From Desulfobulbaceae bacterium (GTDB lineage: Bacteria > Desulfobacterota > Desulfobulbia > Desulfobulbales > Desulfurivibrionaceae), in NCBI GenBank assembly GCA_003557565.1, contig PWOG01000060.1, positions 1-16,193 on the forward strand: 16,193 nt of DNA, in the 5' to 3' direction. Positions 7,650 through 14,763 of this stretch are shown in pieces (the first letter of the stretch is position 1; every line of letters starts with the position of its first letter). The notes under the pieces were generated by a model. The model saw only the letters and a list, made by a program, of their open reading frames with translations, did not search any database and was not told the origin of the DNA. The position numbers and the translations under genes are program-made.

Positions 7650-7898
7650 GTGGCCATGTCAACCATTACCAGCAAGGGACAGGTCACCATTCCCAAGGAT
7701 ATTCGGGACAGCCTGCTGTTGCATAGCGGTGACAAGATTGATTTTACCGTTACCGACCAGGGCGAGGTTCTGCTCAGGCCCATGACCAGGAGGGTGGACG
7801 ATATTTTCGGCCGCTTGCACAAGCCTGGCCGGCAAGCACTTTCTCCTGAAGACATGGACGCCGCGATCAGAAAACGAATAAGGGAACGTAGCGGATGA
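7650..7898 (+). CDS. vapB: AbrB/SpoVT-type antitoxin (VapB-like)
   Basis: 82 residues from GTG 7650, which has TAAGGAG at the right distance; ATG 7656 is an alternative but too far from that site. The first 48 residues form a swapped-hairpin AbrB DNA-binding domain: STITSKGQVTIPKDIRDSL, then GDKIDFTVTDQGEVLLRP. The remainder (VDDIFGRLHKPG onwards) is the charged tail that in such antitoxins wraps the toxin active site. It should neutralise the following PIN toxin and autorepress the operon by binding the promoter just upstream. Its stop overlaps the toxin start as ATGA, the normal coupling for these pairs. The family assignment is firm; the name vapB is generic. Confidence 0.87.
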   Translation: MAMSTITSKGQVTIPKDIRDSLLLHSGDKIDFTVTDQGEVLLRPMTRRVDDIFGRLHKPGRQALSPEDMDAAIRKRIRERSG

Positions 7899-8302
7899 AG
7901 GCGCTTGATACCAACGTGTTGGTTCGCTTTCTGGTTAATGACGACCCGGCCCAGGCCCAAGTTGTCCGCGAGCGTTTCCGCCAGGCGGAAACACAGCGGG
8001 AAATCTTTTTCGTCCCGCTGCTGGTGGTCCTGGAAACCATTTGGGTGTTGGATTCCGCTTACGGGATCAGCCGGGATGAGTTGGTTGCCGTATTAAAGGA
8101 CTTGCTGCTGCTGCCGATACTTGAATTTGAAAACCGTTCGGCACTGCAAAGCATGGTATATACCGCCGGGGCCAGCAATTTCGACCTGCCGGACCTGCTC
8201 ATTGCCGAAACCGCCCGCCTGGCCGGTTGTGGCAGTGTTCTCACCTTCGACCAAAAAGTTGCCAAAAGTGAATTGTTTGAACTCATCATGCCTGTCAGCT
8301 AA
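7895..8302 (+). CDS. vapC: PIN-domain ribonuclease toxin (VapC-like)
   Basis: 135 residues, a single PIN domain of typical VapC length. The acidic metal-binding residues are all visible: Asp5 in LDTNVLVRF, Glu47 in LETIWVLDSAY, Asp97/Asp100 in FDLPDLLIA, and Asp119 in VLTFDQKVAK. VapC toxins are Mg-dependent RNases, commonly cutting initiator tRNA or the sarcin-ricin loop; the target here cannot be read from sequence. Translation is coupled to the antitoxin by a 4-bp ATGA overlap. The module has its own promoter and stands between mnmA and the 3' end of the nap genes, convergent with napD. It looks intact. Confidence 0.9.
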   Translation: MKALDTNVLVRFLVNDDPAQAQVVRERFRQAETQREIFFVPLLVVLETIWVLDSAYGISRDELVAVLKDLLLLPILEFENRSALQSMVYTAGASNFDLPDLLIAETARLAGCGSVLTFDQKVAKSELFELIMPVS

Positions 8303-8340
8303 AAGTTTACCGAGCGGTCGGTGGGGCCAGCCGGTGGAGG

Positions 8341-8397
8341 CGGAGGATTTCTCCGGGGCCGCCTGCAAAACGGTTTTTTGCCCGTCGCCCGGCGGCC
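8341..8397. terminator. Nested hairpins between convergent vapC and napD, possible bidirectional terminator
   Basis: CGGAG/CTCCG (8341-8345/8351-8355) is followed by GGCCGCC/GGCGGCC (8357-8363/8391-8397), which encloses GCAAAA/TTTTGC (8365-8370/8376-8381). The outer right arm touches the napD stop codon. There are T-rich bases inside the structure but no classical stem followed by a U-run, so terminator function is inferred from position. Confidence 0.4.
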
Positions 8398-8654
8398 TAT
8401 GCCAGCAACTCGTCTTTTTCCTCGTCGCTGCATTCCAGGCTGTAGTAGGCCAGATAAACGGTGCGTACGCCGGGGATGTCCTTGAGTGACTCCAGCGCGG
8501 CCTTGACCTCCTTGGCCCGTTCACGCTCGATCAAAAAGACGATCTTGACCCCCTGGGCCTCGGTGACTTCGATCTGGTCCGCCTCCAGGGCGGCTTTTAC
8601 CTGTTCCAGTTCATTCTCTTCGTTTACTTCCACATAGCCGCTGGCTACCAGCAT
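8397..8654 (-). CDS. napD: NapD-type chaperone for NapA
   Basis: 85 residues from ATG 8654, which has AAAGGAG six bases upstream; an in-frame ATG at 8684 lacks a site. The protein has the NapD layout: MLVASGYVEV, a beta-alpha-beta ferredoxin-like fold, a basic/charged helix with ERERAKEVKAALESLKDIPGV, then VRTVYLAYYSLE, matching the typical 'IPGV..a.l.yhq.e' ending. NapD binds the twin-arginine signal of NapA in the cytoplasm and delays export until the molybdenum cofactor is inserted. It is the last gene of the locus, 31 bp after napH. Its C-terminus (CSDEEKDELLA) is acidic. Similarity is by pattern only, since NapD proteins are short and divergent; position next to napH and napG adds weight. 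Confidence 0.78.
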   Translation of the reverse strand: MLVASGYVEVNEENELEQVKAALEADQIEVTEAQGVKIVFLIERERAKEVKAALESLKDIPGVRTVYLAYYSLECSDEEKDELLA

Positions 8655-8685
8655 GGTCTGCTCCTTTGCGCGCTCTGGGCGCATT

Positions 8686-9534
8686 TTATTTGAAACTCAT
8701 TTTGATCAGGTTTGCCTGGTGGCGGCAGCCTTCGATGCAGCGGCCGCAATAAATACAGTTGGGGTCGCGCAGTTTACCCTGGTCCAAGTGGCGGACAAGC
8801 TTAACCCCCATGTAACATCTTTGCTCGCATAACTCGCAGCCTTCGCAATCACCCTGCCGGAAGCGAAGCTTGAGCAGGCTGGCTCGGTTGAACAGCCCGT
8901 AGGTTTTGCCCACCGGGCAGAGTACCCGGCACCAGAGCCGGGGATAAAAATATTGCAGCAGCAGCAGGGCCAGCAGGGCCAGTAGCGACCAGGCAATAAC
9001 CGCCGGCTCCACCGGCAGGTCGGAGGCCATGAAGACCACGCCGGCGATGGCCCGGAACAGGTTGGTCAGGTGGGAGAAAAAATTGGTGAAAACGGGCAGG
9101 CTGGTCAGCAGGGCCGTCAACAGCAGCCCGCCGGCCAGCCAGTAGCCGACCTGCGGTTTCAGCGGCAGCCTGGGCGGTTTTGTTCCCGGGGAGCGGACTT
9201 TGTCCACCAGGGAAAAGAGCAGGTCCATGGGACAGACCCAGCCACAGAAGGCCCGACCCAGCAGCAGATAAAGCAGGGCCACCGGCAGCACGGCGGTGAG
9301 CAGGGCCAGGCTGATCCCCCGGGCCGCCGCCGATACTTCCAAAAAGGCGAAAACATCCAGCAGCTTGAGCTGTCCCAGCAGGGTGGAGCCGGACAGACTG
9401 CCCACCAGCAGGCGGATCTCGAAATACTGGAGCATGAACAGCGCTACAATGGCCAGCATAACTGTTCGCCGCAACAGGGTCCAGGGGATGCCCCGGCGGG
9501 CGCCTTTGCCTGTTTGGTGCCTAGCGGTACTCAC
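8686..9534 (-). CDS. napH: NapH-type membrane ferredoxin, quinol dehydrogenase subunit
   Basis: 282 residues from GTG 9534, overlapping the end of napG by 14 bp. Four to five membrane helices are visible (about 24-45, 73-95, 130-150, 160-172, 178-196). The two NapH signature motifs CGWVCP (97-102) and CRVLCP (202-207) are present; these flank the quinol site in the family. Two [4Fe-4S] motifs CX2CX2CX3C lie at 230-240 and 260-270 in the C-terminal cytoplasmic tail. In both, the fourth Cys is not followed by the usual Pro (CYMG, CRHQ). With NapG it would pass electrons from menaquinol to NapA; no NapC-type cytochrome is present in the window, so NapGH may be the main quinol route. Related NosR/RdxA-type proteins are excluded by the NapG neighbour. 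Confidence 0.87.
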   Translation of the reverse strand: MSTARHQTGKGARRGIPWTLLRRTVMLAIVALFMLQYFEIRLLVGSLSGSTLLGQLKLLDVFAFLEVSAAARGISLALLTAVLPVALLYLLLGRAFCGWVCPMDLLFSLVDKVRSPGTKPPRLPLKPQVGYWLAGGLLLTALLTSLPVFTNFFSHLTNLFRAIAGVVFMASDLPVEPAVIAWSLLALLALLLLQYFYPRLWCRVLCPVGKTYGLFNRASLLKLRFRQGDCEGCELCEQRCYMGVKLVRHLDQGKLRDPNCIYCGRCIEGCRHQANLIKMSFK

Positions 9535-10297
9535 GTTCCACCAACCTTCCGCGTGCCATTATTTCCGGCAGATTGCGGCCATAAACCAGTTCGTAACGTT
9601 CCTCCCCGGAGATGTGCAGCAGATTGTCCACTTCCTGGAGGTAGGCCTCCTGGAGTTGGGTGTAGATCTCCGGGGTCACCACCTTTACCGCCGAGCCGCC
9701 CAGGGGGCAGTATCTCACACACAAACCGCAGCCCACGCAATTTTCGTTAATGTAGGGCTGGTTGCCCCAGGCTCCGTAATTGAAGTCGAAGACCGAAGCA
9801 CCCAGGGGGCAGGCCTTGCTGCAGGACAGGCAGACATCACCGTTCCAGCCGAAGCAGAGGCTGAGATCGATCAGGGCCATGCCCATCCTGACCTCCGGCT
9901 TGTCCAGCGGTTGCAAGGCTCCGGTGGGGCACTTATCCGGACATTCCATGCACAGGGTGCAGGGGAAATCCCGCATATCCTTGATGTATGGGGTGGCGGC
10001 ATCGCCCCCATGGCGGGGACCGGCCATGGCGATGGCATCGTAGCCCATGGTGTGGCAGACATTGAGGCAAGCGCCGCAGCCGCTGCAGTTGCGCCGGAAT
10101 TTGCGACCCGGCAGGGCCCCGGGAGGGCGAACCAAGCCGGTGTCGGTGATTTCGGGCAGGGGTTTGAGGTGGTATTCCTCGGCGGCCGCCCGTCGTCGCT
10201 GGGTATCTTCCCGCAGCAGCAGCCCGCTGCCGCCGGCAACCCCGGTTGCCCCCGCAGCTGCGACAATCTTCAGGAAAGCTCGTCGATTAAGACCCAT
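9521..10297 (-). CDS. napG: NapG-type periplasmic ferredoxin with four [4Fe-4S] clusters
   Basis: 258 residues from ATG 10297. The start is chosen because it opens with a Tat signal, NRRAFLKIVAAAGATG; the frame remains open upstream to a TTG at 10393 but that segment has no family features. Four cysteine sets bind [4Fe-4S]: 71/74/77/81, 113/116/119/123, 148/156/159/163 (CX7CX2CX3C) and 187/190/193/197. LVRPPGALP and RMGMALIDLSLC match NapG landmarks. In the first set the last Cys is followed by His (CHTMGY) where Pro is usual. It should sit on the periplasmic face with NapH and relay electrons towards NapA. About 60 residues after the last cluster form an extra tail. Upstream, hairpins separate it from napA; the ribosome site is weak. 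Confidence 0.87.
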   Translation of the reverse strand: MGLNRRAFLKIVAAAGATGVAGGSGLLLREDTQRRRAAAEEYHLKPLPEITDTGLVRPPGALPGRKFRRNCSGCGACLNVCHTMGYDAIAMAGPRHGGDAATPYIKDMRDFPCTLCMECPDKCPTGALQPLDKPEVRMGMALIDLSLCFGWNGDVCLSCSKACPLGASVFDFNYGAWGNQPYINENCVGCGLCVRYCPLGGSAVKVVTPEIYTQLQEAYLQEVDNLLHISGEERYELVYGRNLPEIMARGRLVEREYR

Positions 10298-10331
10298 GTT
10301 CACACCATTAACCATCAACCACAAAAACGGC

Positions 10332-10368
10332 GGGCGGGGTAAGTACAACCAAAAAACTTTTCCCGCCC
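10332..10368. repeat. GC-rich hairpin upstream of napG
   Basis: GGGCGGG (10332-10338) pairs with CCCGCCC (10362-10368), and AAGT/ACTT (10341-10344/10356-10359) extends the stem inside a two-base internal mismatch. It lies in the 5' untranslated region of napG, 35 bases before the start codon. Confidence 0.5.
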
Positions 10369-10392
10369 ACCAGGGGAGGAGCAAATAAATCA

Positions 10393-10440
10393 ACAGGTTG
10401 CTGGCCCCGGTGAACGGCTACAAAATGTTCACCAACCTGT
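10393..10440. repeat. Inverted repeat abutting the large palindrome
   Basis: The contiguous right arm GTTCACCAACCTGT (10427-10440) pairs with ACAGGTTG (10393-10400) and GTGAAC (10410-10415), leaving a 9-base bulge on the left and an 11-base loop. It shares its last two bases with the next palindrome. Confidence 0.55.
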
Positions 10441-10547
10441 AAGCGGTCACAGGGCACCGTCATACACGGCGATCGGGCCGGCTCACGTACTTAGTTAGCG
10501 TAAGCCGGCTCGATCGCCGCAAGATGCGGTGCCCTGTGATCGCTTAC
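10439..10547. repeat. Palindromic repeat, copy 2 (109 bp), intact
   Basis: Outer arms 10439-10459 and 10527-10547 (21 bp each) are complementary except one G-T position. Inner arms CGGCGATCGGGCCGGCT (10467-10483) and AGCCGGCTCGATCGCCG (10503-10519) differ at one position. Spacers of 7 bases on each side and a 19-base loop complete the structure. The left half matches copy 1 at 2681. It ends one base short of the napA stop codon and would fold into a long hairpin in any napA-napG transcript. It encodes nothing. Confidence 0.85.
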
Positions 10548-10548
10548 C

Positions 10549-13500
10549 CTAGGCGATGATGGGGCCGGGTTCCACTTGCCGCTGATCAATGGTGCCCTTG
10601 CTGAGCTTGACCGAAAACATCTTGTAATCCATCTGGAAGCTCAGCGGATCAAAATGCTCGTTCATGATCATGTTGACCAGCTTGTACTCGTCGAACCAGG
10701 GGATAAAGACGTAGTCGTGGCGCGGTCCGCCGGTGGCCCGGGCGACATCCAGCACCTTGGCCGGCAGCTCGATCCGCCCCCGCCGGGATTCCACGATTAC
10801 CGAATCACCTTCGCGGATATTCAGTTCATCGGCCAGTTCGGCGTTGATCTCCACGTAGGCCTTGGGCACCGCCCGGGACAGTTCGGCCACCCGGGTGGTC
10901 ATGCTGCCGGTATGCCAGTGCTCCACCACCCGGCCGGTGCAGGCCCCATAAATGTACCCGGTGGTGTCGTACATCACCAGCCGCGAGCCGTCATCCTTGA
11001 TGAACTCCTCCTTGTGATTCTGGATATCGGCGGGGCTGAAGACGATGCTCTTGAGGGCCGAGACATCCCGGTTGGGATCACCCACCACCCTGACCGTGTA
11101 AGAGTTTTTGACATCAAAGGGGGCCACGCTGGTTTCGTCCACCTTGTCGGCGTTGAAGGCCCGTTCCACCACGTCCACGGTGGTGTGCTTGACAAACGTC
11201 CTGCCATCGAACCGGCAGGCCCACCAGGGGTTGGCCCAGATGATGGCCCGGCCGTCGAAGCCCGGCACCTTGTGGCCGTCGGGATGATCGATGAAGCCGT
11301 TGATGAAGGCGTTGGAGTTGTAAAAACTGGCGTACCAGCCCTCCGGCACCGACTGCTGTCGGTGATAGTCGGTATCCTTCTGCATGGCTTGCAGATTGTT
11401 TTCCAGCCACTGGCCGTAAACCGGGTTGATCGCTTTCTGGTTGCCCAGGTAGGCGGCGGTGGCCCGCTCGATCATGGTGTCGTAGGGGTAGGAATACACT
11501 ATCCGGGATTCGTACTTGTCGTAGCGGTCCTTCATCGTCGAGTCAGTGTGGACGTCGGCGGGGAAGGGGATCCGGTAGCCGTGGTTGCGGTCCAGCAGGA
11601 TATCGCGGTTCATGCCGGTGAAATTGTAGCCGGTGCCGCCGGACAGGGTCTGCAGCTCCTCCCAGATGTTGGTGGAGAACCGGCGGTTCCAGTCCTTGGT
11701 TTTGGCGGCGGCCACGGTTTTGGCCAGCCAGTCCTCGCCGTCATATTCCTCGGGCCAGAACTGGGAGACATGGCCCTGGGGCACCAGTCCCTTTTCTTCC
11801 AGTCGGCGCACCAGACAGGCGAAGATGGTGTGGTCGGCCATGGTGTCGCCGTAGGGTTCGATAACCTGTTTGATGATCTGGTAACGCCGCTCGAGGTTGC
11901 CGAAGATGAATTCCTTTTCGTACCAGCTCGAGGCCCCCAGCGCCACGTCGGAGACGGTGGTGGTGGCGGTGGGAAAGGACTCCATGGTGACGGTCAGCGG
12001 CCAGCTGCTGCCTTTTTCGGCGGCGCCCATGGCCAGGCGATAGGGCCAGGAGTAGGCCAGGGACTGACCGGGGTTGACACAGGCGATGAACTGGACCTTG
12101 ATCTGGCCCGAAGCCAGCCGGCGGAACATCTCCTGGGTATGGGGCCCGGGCTGATGATGGATCTTGATTTTGTCGGTCTCGCTGCGGATCTGTTCTCCGC
12201 TTTTGCCCTGCTTCTTGAGATAGGCTGCGGCCCGGTCCTTCCAGATTTTTTCCACCTGGCCCCGGTGAATGGGGTTGGCCACGATCCGACCGTAGGGCAG
12301 GGCATGGCACAGAGCTCCCGGCGCCCGGATGCCGCCGCAGGCGTTGGGCTGGCCGGTGAAACTGAAGGAGTGACGGCCCGGCTTGGAAACCTTGCCGGTG
12401 ATCAGGTTGAGCATGTGCAGCGAGGCGTTGGTCCAGGTGCCCTGCACCTTTTGATTGACCCCCATGCACCAGACCGAGGTGGTCAGCCCTTTGGCGAACC
12501 ATTCGGCGGCCAGGCGGATGGCCTCGGCGCCGCTGATCTTCTGCCAGGTCCTGGTGTCCCGGTCATAAAGCAGGGGCGACTCCCCTTCAAAGATGAGATC
12601 GGCAATCTTGTCGGGATTGTAGTCGGAAAGAAATTCCAGGAAGATGGCAAATCCCTTGTAAAGATCCGCCATGATTTCCGCTTCCGAGCCGTATTTCTTT
12701 TTCAGGTCGGGATAGACCTTGCGGGACAGGCCCATGGAGTGGCTCATATCGTGGGTGGTGCCGCGGATGCCGCCGTACTCGGTTTTAAGCCAGGTCTTTT
12801 TGACTTCATCATGGATGCCGAAGTTGGCATGGCGCTCGATGAACTTGCGATCGAGATAGTTCCAGTCGGCGCTCACCGTTCCCTTTTCCACGTCGTATTC
12901 GGCCCGGTCCATCTCATGGGCGATGACGTAAGCCATGGAGTTGAGCAGGGCCAGGTCCCGGCCGGTGGCAAAGGGCAGCCAGAGGTCGGCGATGGTGCCG
13001 GAGCGGGTTTTACGGGGATCGGCCAGGATCACCTTGACTCTCTCCGGATCCTTTTGCTTGACCGCCGCGATACGGTTGAAGGGAATGGGGTGGGCCTCGG
13101 CGGTATTGCTGCCGATGAGAAAGAAGGTGTCGGCGTGCTTGCCGTAATCGGGGTCGGGCACGTCGAGATCGTCGTAACTGCCGTAGGGTTCGTCCTTGCC
13201 GAAGGTGTAAAGGTAGCCCACCACCGCCGAGGCAATGCAGGTCCGGGGCTGACCCTCCAGGGCGTTGTTGGCCATCATGCCCCCGCCCTTGAAGGCCTTG
13301 TTCATTATGTGGGTTTCTTCGGTGCCCAGCTGCCCGCTGCCGTAGTAGGCGACGCTGTGTTTGCCGTTATCCCGGATCGTTTTCTCCACCGCGCCGGCCA
13401 CAAATTCGATGGCATCTTCCCAGGGAACCAGGGTAAAGTTCTCTTTCAGATCCACCTCCGAAGGCCTCAGGCCTTCGGGATCCTTGGTGTTAACGCCGTC

Positions 13501-13881
13501 GCGGACCCGGGGGGAATTTACCAGATCGGGCCGGCCGGTGGCGGGGTTGATCCATTCGTTGCGGACCAGGGCGCCCTTGGGCCTGCCCTGGTACTCAATG
13601 GCCCGGTGCAGGTAAAAGCCCTTGGTGCACAGTACACCGCGGTTGACCGAACTCTCCAGGTCGCCCTTGATGGCGACGATTTTGGTGGCGTTGCCGGCGG
13701 CGTCCACCTGGGCGTCGGCGACGATGGTGCAGCCCACGGCGCAGTAGCGGCACTGGCCCACGGGAAAGGTCTTCACCGAATTGGCGGCCACGGCGGCCCC
13801 GGGGTCGAGCTTGACCCCGGCGGCGGTGGCGGCGGCGGTGATGGCGCTGGCTCTAAGAAAATTTCTTCGGCTGATTTGCAT
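10549..13881 (-). CDS. napA: Periplasmic nitrate reductase catalytic subunit NapA, enlarged form
   Basis: 1110 residues; reduces nitrate to nitrite at a Mo-bisMGD site. ATG 13881 has GGAGG eight bases upstream and opens with a Tat signal, SRRNFLRASA. The [4Fe-4S] cysteines are C44, C47, C51 and C85, with the relay lysine in CTKG. C215 in RTCIASAVVGYLYTFGKDEP aligns with the NapA Mo ligand (HCMASAVVG). AEAHPI, LTGKVSKPG, GQPNACGG, TGRVVEHWHTGSMTTRV and the end MDYKMFSVKL all follow NapA. It is about 280 residues longer than E. coli NapA: extra sequence after the cluster domain (about 95-145), and two segments of roughly 70-80 residues near 790-870 and 885-975 before the C-terminal cofactor domain at 982. 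Other molybdoreductases (selenate, arsenate) fit less well. Substrate is inferred. Confidence 0.9.
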   Translation of the reverse strand: MQISRRNFLRASAITAAATAAGVKLDPGAAVAANSVKTFPVGQCRYCAVGCTIVADAQVDAAGNATKIVAIKGDLESSVNRGVLCTKGFYLHRAIEYQGRPKGALVRNEWINPATGRPDLVNSPRVRDGVNTKDPEGLRPSEVDLKENFTLVPWEDAIEFVAGAVEKTIRDNGKHSVAYYGSGQLGTEETHIMNKAFKGGGMMANNALEGQPRTCIASAVVGYLYTFGKDEPYGSYDDLDVPDPDYGKHADTFFLIGSNTAEAHPIPFNRIAAVKQKDPERVKVILADPRKTRSGTIADLWLPFATGRDLALLNSMAYVIAHEMDRAEYDVEKGTVSADWNYLDRKFIERHANFGIHDEVKKTWLKTEYGGIRGTTHDMSHSMGLSRKVYPDLKKKYGSEAEIMADLYKGFAIFLEFLSDYNPDKIADLIFEGESPLLYDRDTRTWQKISGAEAIRLAAEWFAKGLTTSVWCMGVNQKVQGTWTNASLHMLNLITGKVSKPGRHSFSFTGQPNACGGIRAPGALCHALPYGRIVANPIHRGQVEKIWKDRAAAYLKKQGKSGEQIRSETDKIKIHHQPGPHTQEMFRRLASGQIKVQFIACVNPGQSLAYSWPYRLAMGAAEKGSSWPLTVTMESFPTATTTVSDVALGASSWYEKEFIFGNLERRYQIIKQVIEPYGDTMADHTIFACLVRRLEEKGLVPQGHVSQFWPEEYDGEDWLAKTVAAAKTKDWNRRFSTNIWEELQTLSGGTGYNFTGMNRDILLDRNHGYRIPFPADVHTDSTMKDRYDKYESRIVYSYPYDTMIERATAAYLGNQKAINPVYGQWLENNLQAMQKDTDYHRQQSVPEGWYASFYNSNAFINGFIDHPDGHKVPGFDGRAIIWANPWWACRFDGRTFVKHTTVDVVERAFNADKVDETSVAPFDVKNSYTVRVVGDPNRDVSALKSIVFSPADIQNHKEEFIKDDGSRLVMYDTTGYIYGACTGRVVEHWHTGSMTTRVAELSRAVPKAYVEINAELADELNIREGDSVIVESRRGRIELPAKVLDVARATGGPRHDYVFIPWFDEYKLVNMIMNEHFDPLSFQMDYKMFSVKLSKGTIDQRQVEPGPIIA

Positions 13882-13934
13882 TGTTCTCTCCTCCCGAATT
13901 ATTATGGCTGTTTATTGCCTGCAGGCGGCATTTC

Positions 13935-14480
13935 TTATTCGGCCAACAGGGTGAAACCGGCGGCGCCGATCTCGTCGCCCATCGAGGAAAAATCACCGTT
14001 GGCGGCCACCGCCATCACCGTGATGCTGACATCGGGAACCGGTTCCTTCTGGTCCTGGCCCCAGAATTGCCACCAGGGGGAGGGTTCCCCCGGGGCCTGC
14101 CAGGAGAAAGTCCAGGAGCGCCGGTGCGATCCTTCCAGGGTATGGGTCAGGATGTCATCGATGATCTGGGTGTCGGTCTGATCCTTAACGATCAGCTCAC
14201 CGGCCGAGGCTCGGACGGCAAAACCGCCCTGCTGCTCGCCGAGGCTTTCCAGGGTGCTGTCGAGCTCCAGGGTTAAGGTGTAGGTCCGGCCTGGGCTGTA
14301 GGTTTCCGGCAGGTCCCGGAGTCTGATCATGTCGCCCTGCATGGTGCCTGGATGGCAGCTCATGCACGCGAAGCTGGGTGCGCTGTTGGCAAAACCGTGG
14401 GCCGGCGGCGGGGCCTGTAAGGCCACTCCGGCGGTCATGGCGGCAGCCAGGGTACAGGGTAAAAACATTTTTTTGAGCAT
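13935..14480 (-). CDS. Exported monohaem c-type cytochrome with Reeler-like beta-sandwich domain
   Basis: 181 residues from ATG 14480, which has AGGAGG six bases upstream; the adjacent ATG 14483 is too close to it. A Sec signal (MLKKMFLPCTLAAAMTAG) precedes one haem site, C39-M-S-C42-H43. The rest looks like the Reeler / choice-of-anchor-V beta-sandwich: YSPGRTYTLTLEL, GGFAVRASAGEL, THTLEGSHRRSWTFSWQAP, VSITVMAVAANGDFSSMGD. It is the first gene of the nap locus, 53 bp before napA, and should act in the periplasm or on the outer face. With no NapB, NapC or NapM in the window it is a candidate electron carrier to NapA, but this is inference; Reeler-type CXXCH proteins are common in Geobacter-like bacteria without known function. 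The tryptophan-rich WWQFWGQD (136-143) is an unusual insertion in the domain. Confidence 0.75.
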   Translation of the reverse strand: MLKKMFLPCTLAAAMTAGVALQAPPPAHGFANSAPSFACMSCHPGTMQGDMIRLRDLPETYSPGRTYTLTLELDSTLESLGEQQGGFAVRASAGELIVKDQTDTQIIDDILTHTLEGSHRRSWTFSWQAPGEPSPWWQFWGQDQKEPVPDVSITVMAVAANGDFSSMGDEIGAAGFTLLAE

Positions 14481-14643
14481 CATCCACCTCCTCTCCTTAA
14501 AAAGTAATAAGGTGCTGTTGTTCAGGCTGGTACCACGTTCCGGCGGGTACTGGCCCTGTTGGCGGTCCGGCTGGGGCCGAACCTGCAACTGTTTTTAAAC
14601 ATCCCGACCTGCGGATGGAGTGAATGAAAATCGCTTTTACTCC

Positions 14644-14657
14644 GGTGCATATGCACC
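14644..14657. promoter_or_regulatory. Perfect 14-bp palindrome, candidate operator
   Basis: GGTGCATATGCACC is fully self-complementary. With ACT and AGT on the flanks the symmetry continues imperfectly to 22 bp. It would sit just downstream of the predicted nap transcription start, a position suited to repression. It does not match FNR (TTGAT-N4-ATCAA) or a site I can name. Confidence 0.5.
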
Positions 14658-14685
14658 AGTAATGCATAGATTATGTACCACAAGC

Positions 14686-14714
14686 CGTGTAAAGGCGGTG
14701 TAAAAAAACGTCAA
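14686..14714 (-). promoter_or_regulatory. Possible promoter of the nap locus
   Basis: On the minus strand TTGACG (14714-14709), 17 bases, TACACG (14691-14686). The -35 matches 5 of 6 and the -10 only 3 of 6. It would give a leader of about 200 nt to the cytochrome ATG. Confidence 0.3.
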
Positions 14715-14736
14715 TTAGGTAAAGTTGAAGACAGCC

Positions 14737-14763
14737 GGCAGGAAATGCGGGCATGTTCCTGCC
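14737..14763. promoter_or_regulatory. Inverted repeat GGCAGGAA-N11-TTCCTGCC
   Basis: Perfect 8-bp arms (14737-14744 and 14756-14763) with partly complementary interior (ATGC/GCAT). It is about 70 bases before mtaB and 23 bases upstream of the predicted nap -35. It could be a transcription-factor site or a hairpin; there is no adjacent T-run to suggest a terminator. Confidence 0.4.

Noticed and set aside
10298..10393. TTG-initiated extension of napG with a hydrophobic, Trp-rich start
   Set aside because: It would precede the Tat motif by 32 residues, overlaps a hairpin and an inverted repeat, and resembles no NapG N-terminus.
10576..14181. A 3.6-kb open frame (1201 codons) on the plus strand, antisense to napA and the cytochrome gene
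   Set aside because: It mirrors real genes with complete family motifs on the other strand. The open frame follows from the absence of the few codons that would create stops in that antisense frame in GC-rich DNA. Its translation is Gly/Val/His/Asp-rich without domains, and its start lacks a ribosome site.
14484..14588. Longer cytochrome start at ATG 14588
   Set aside because: The added residues are polar and would bury the signal peptide; a strong ribosome site serves ATG 14480.
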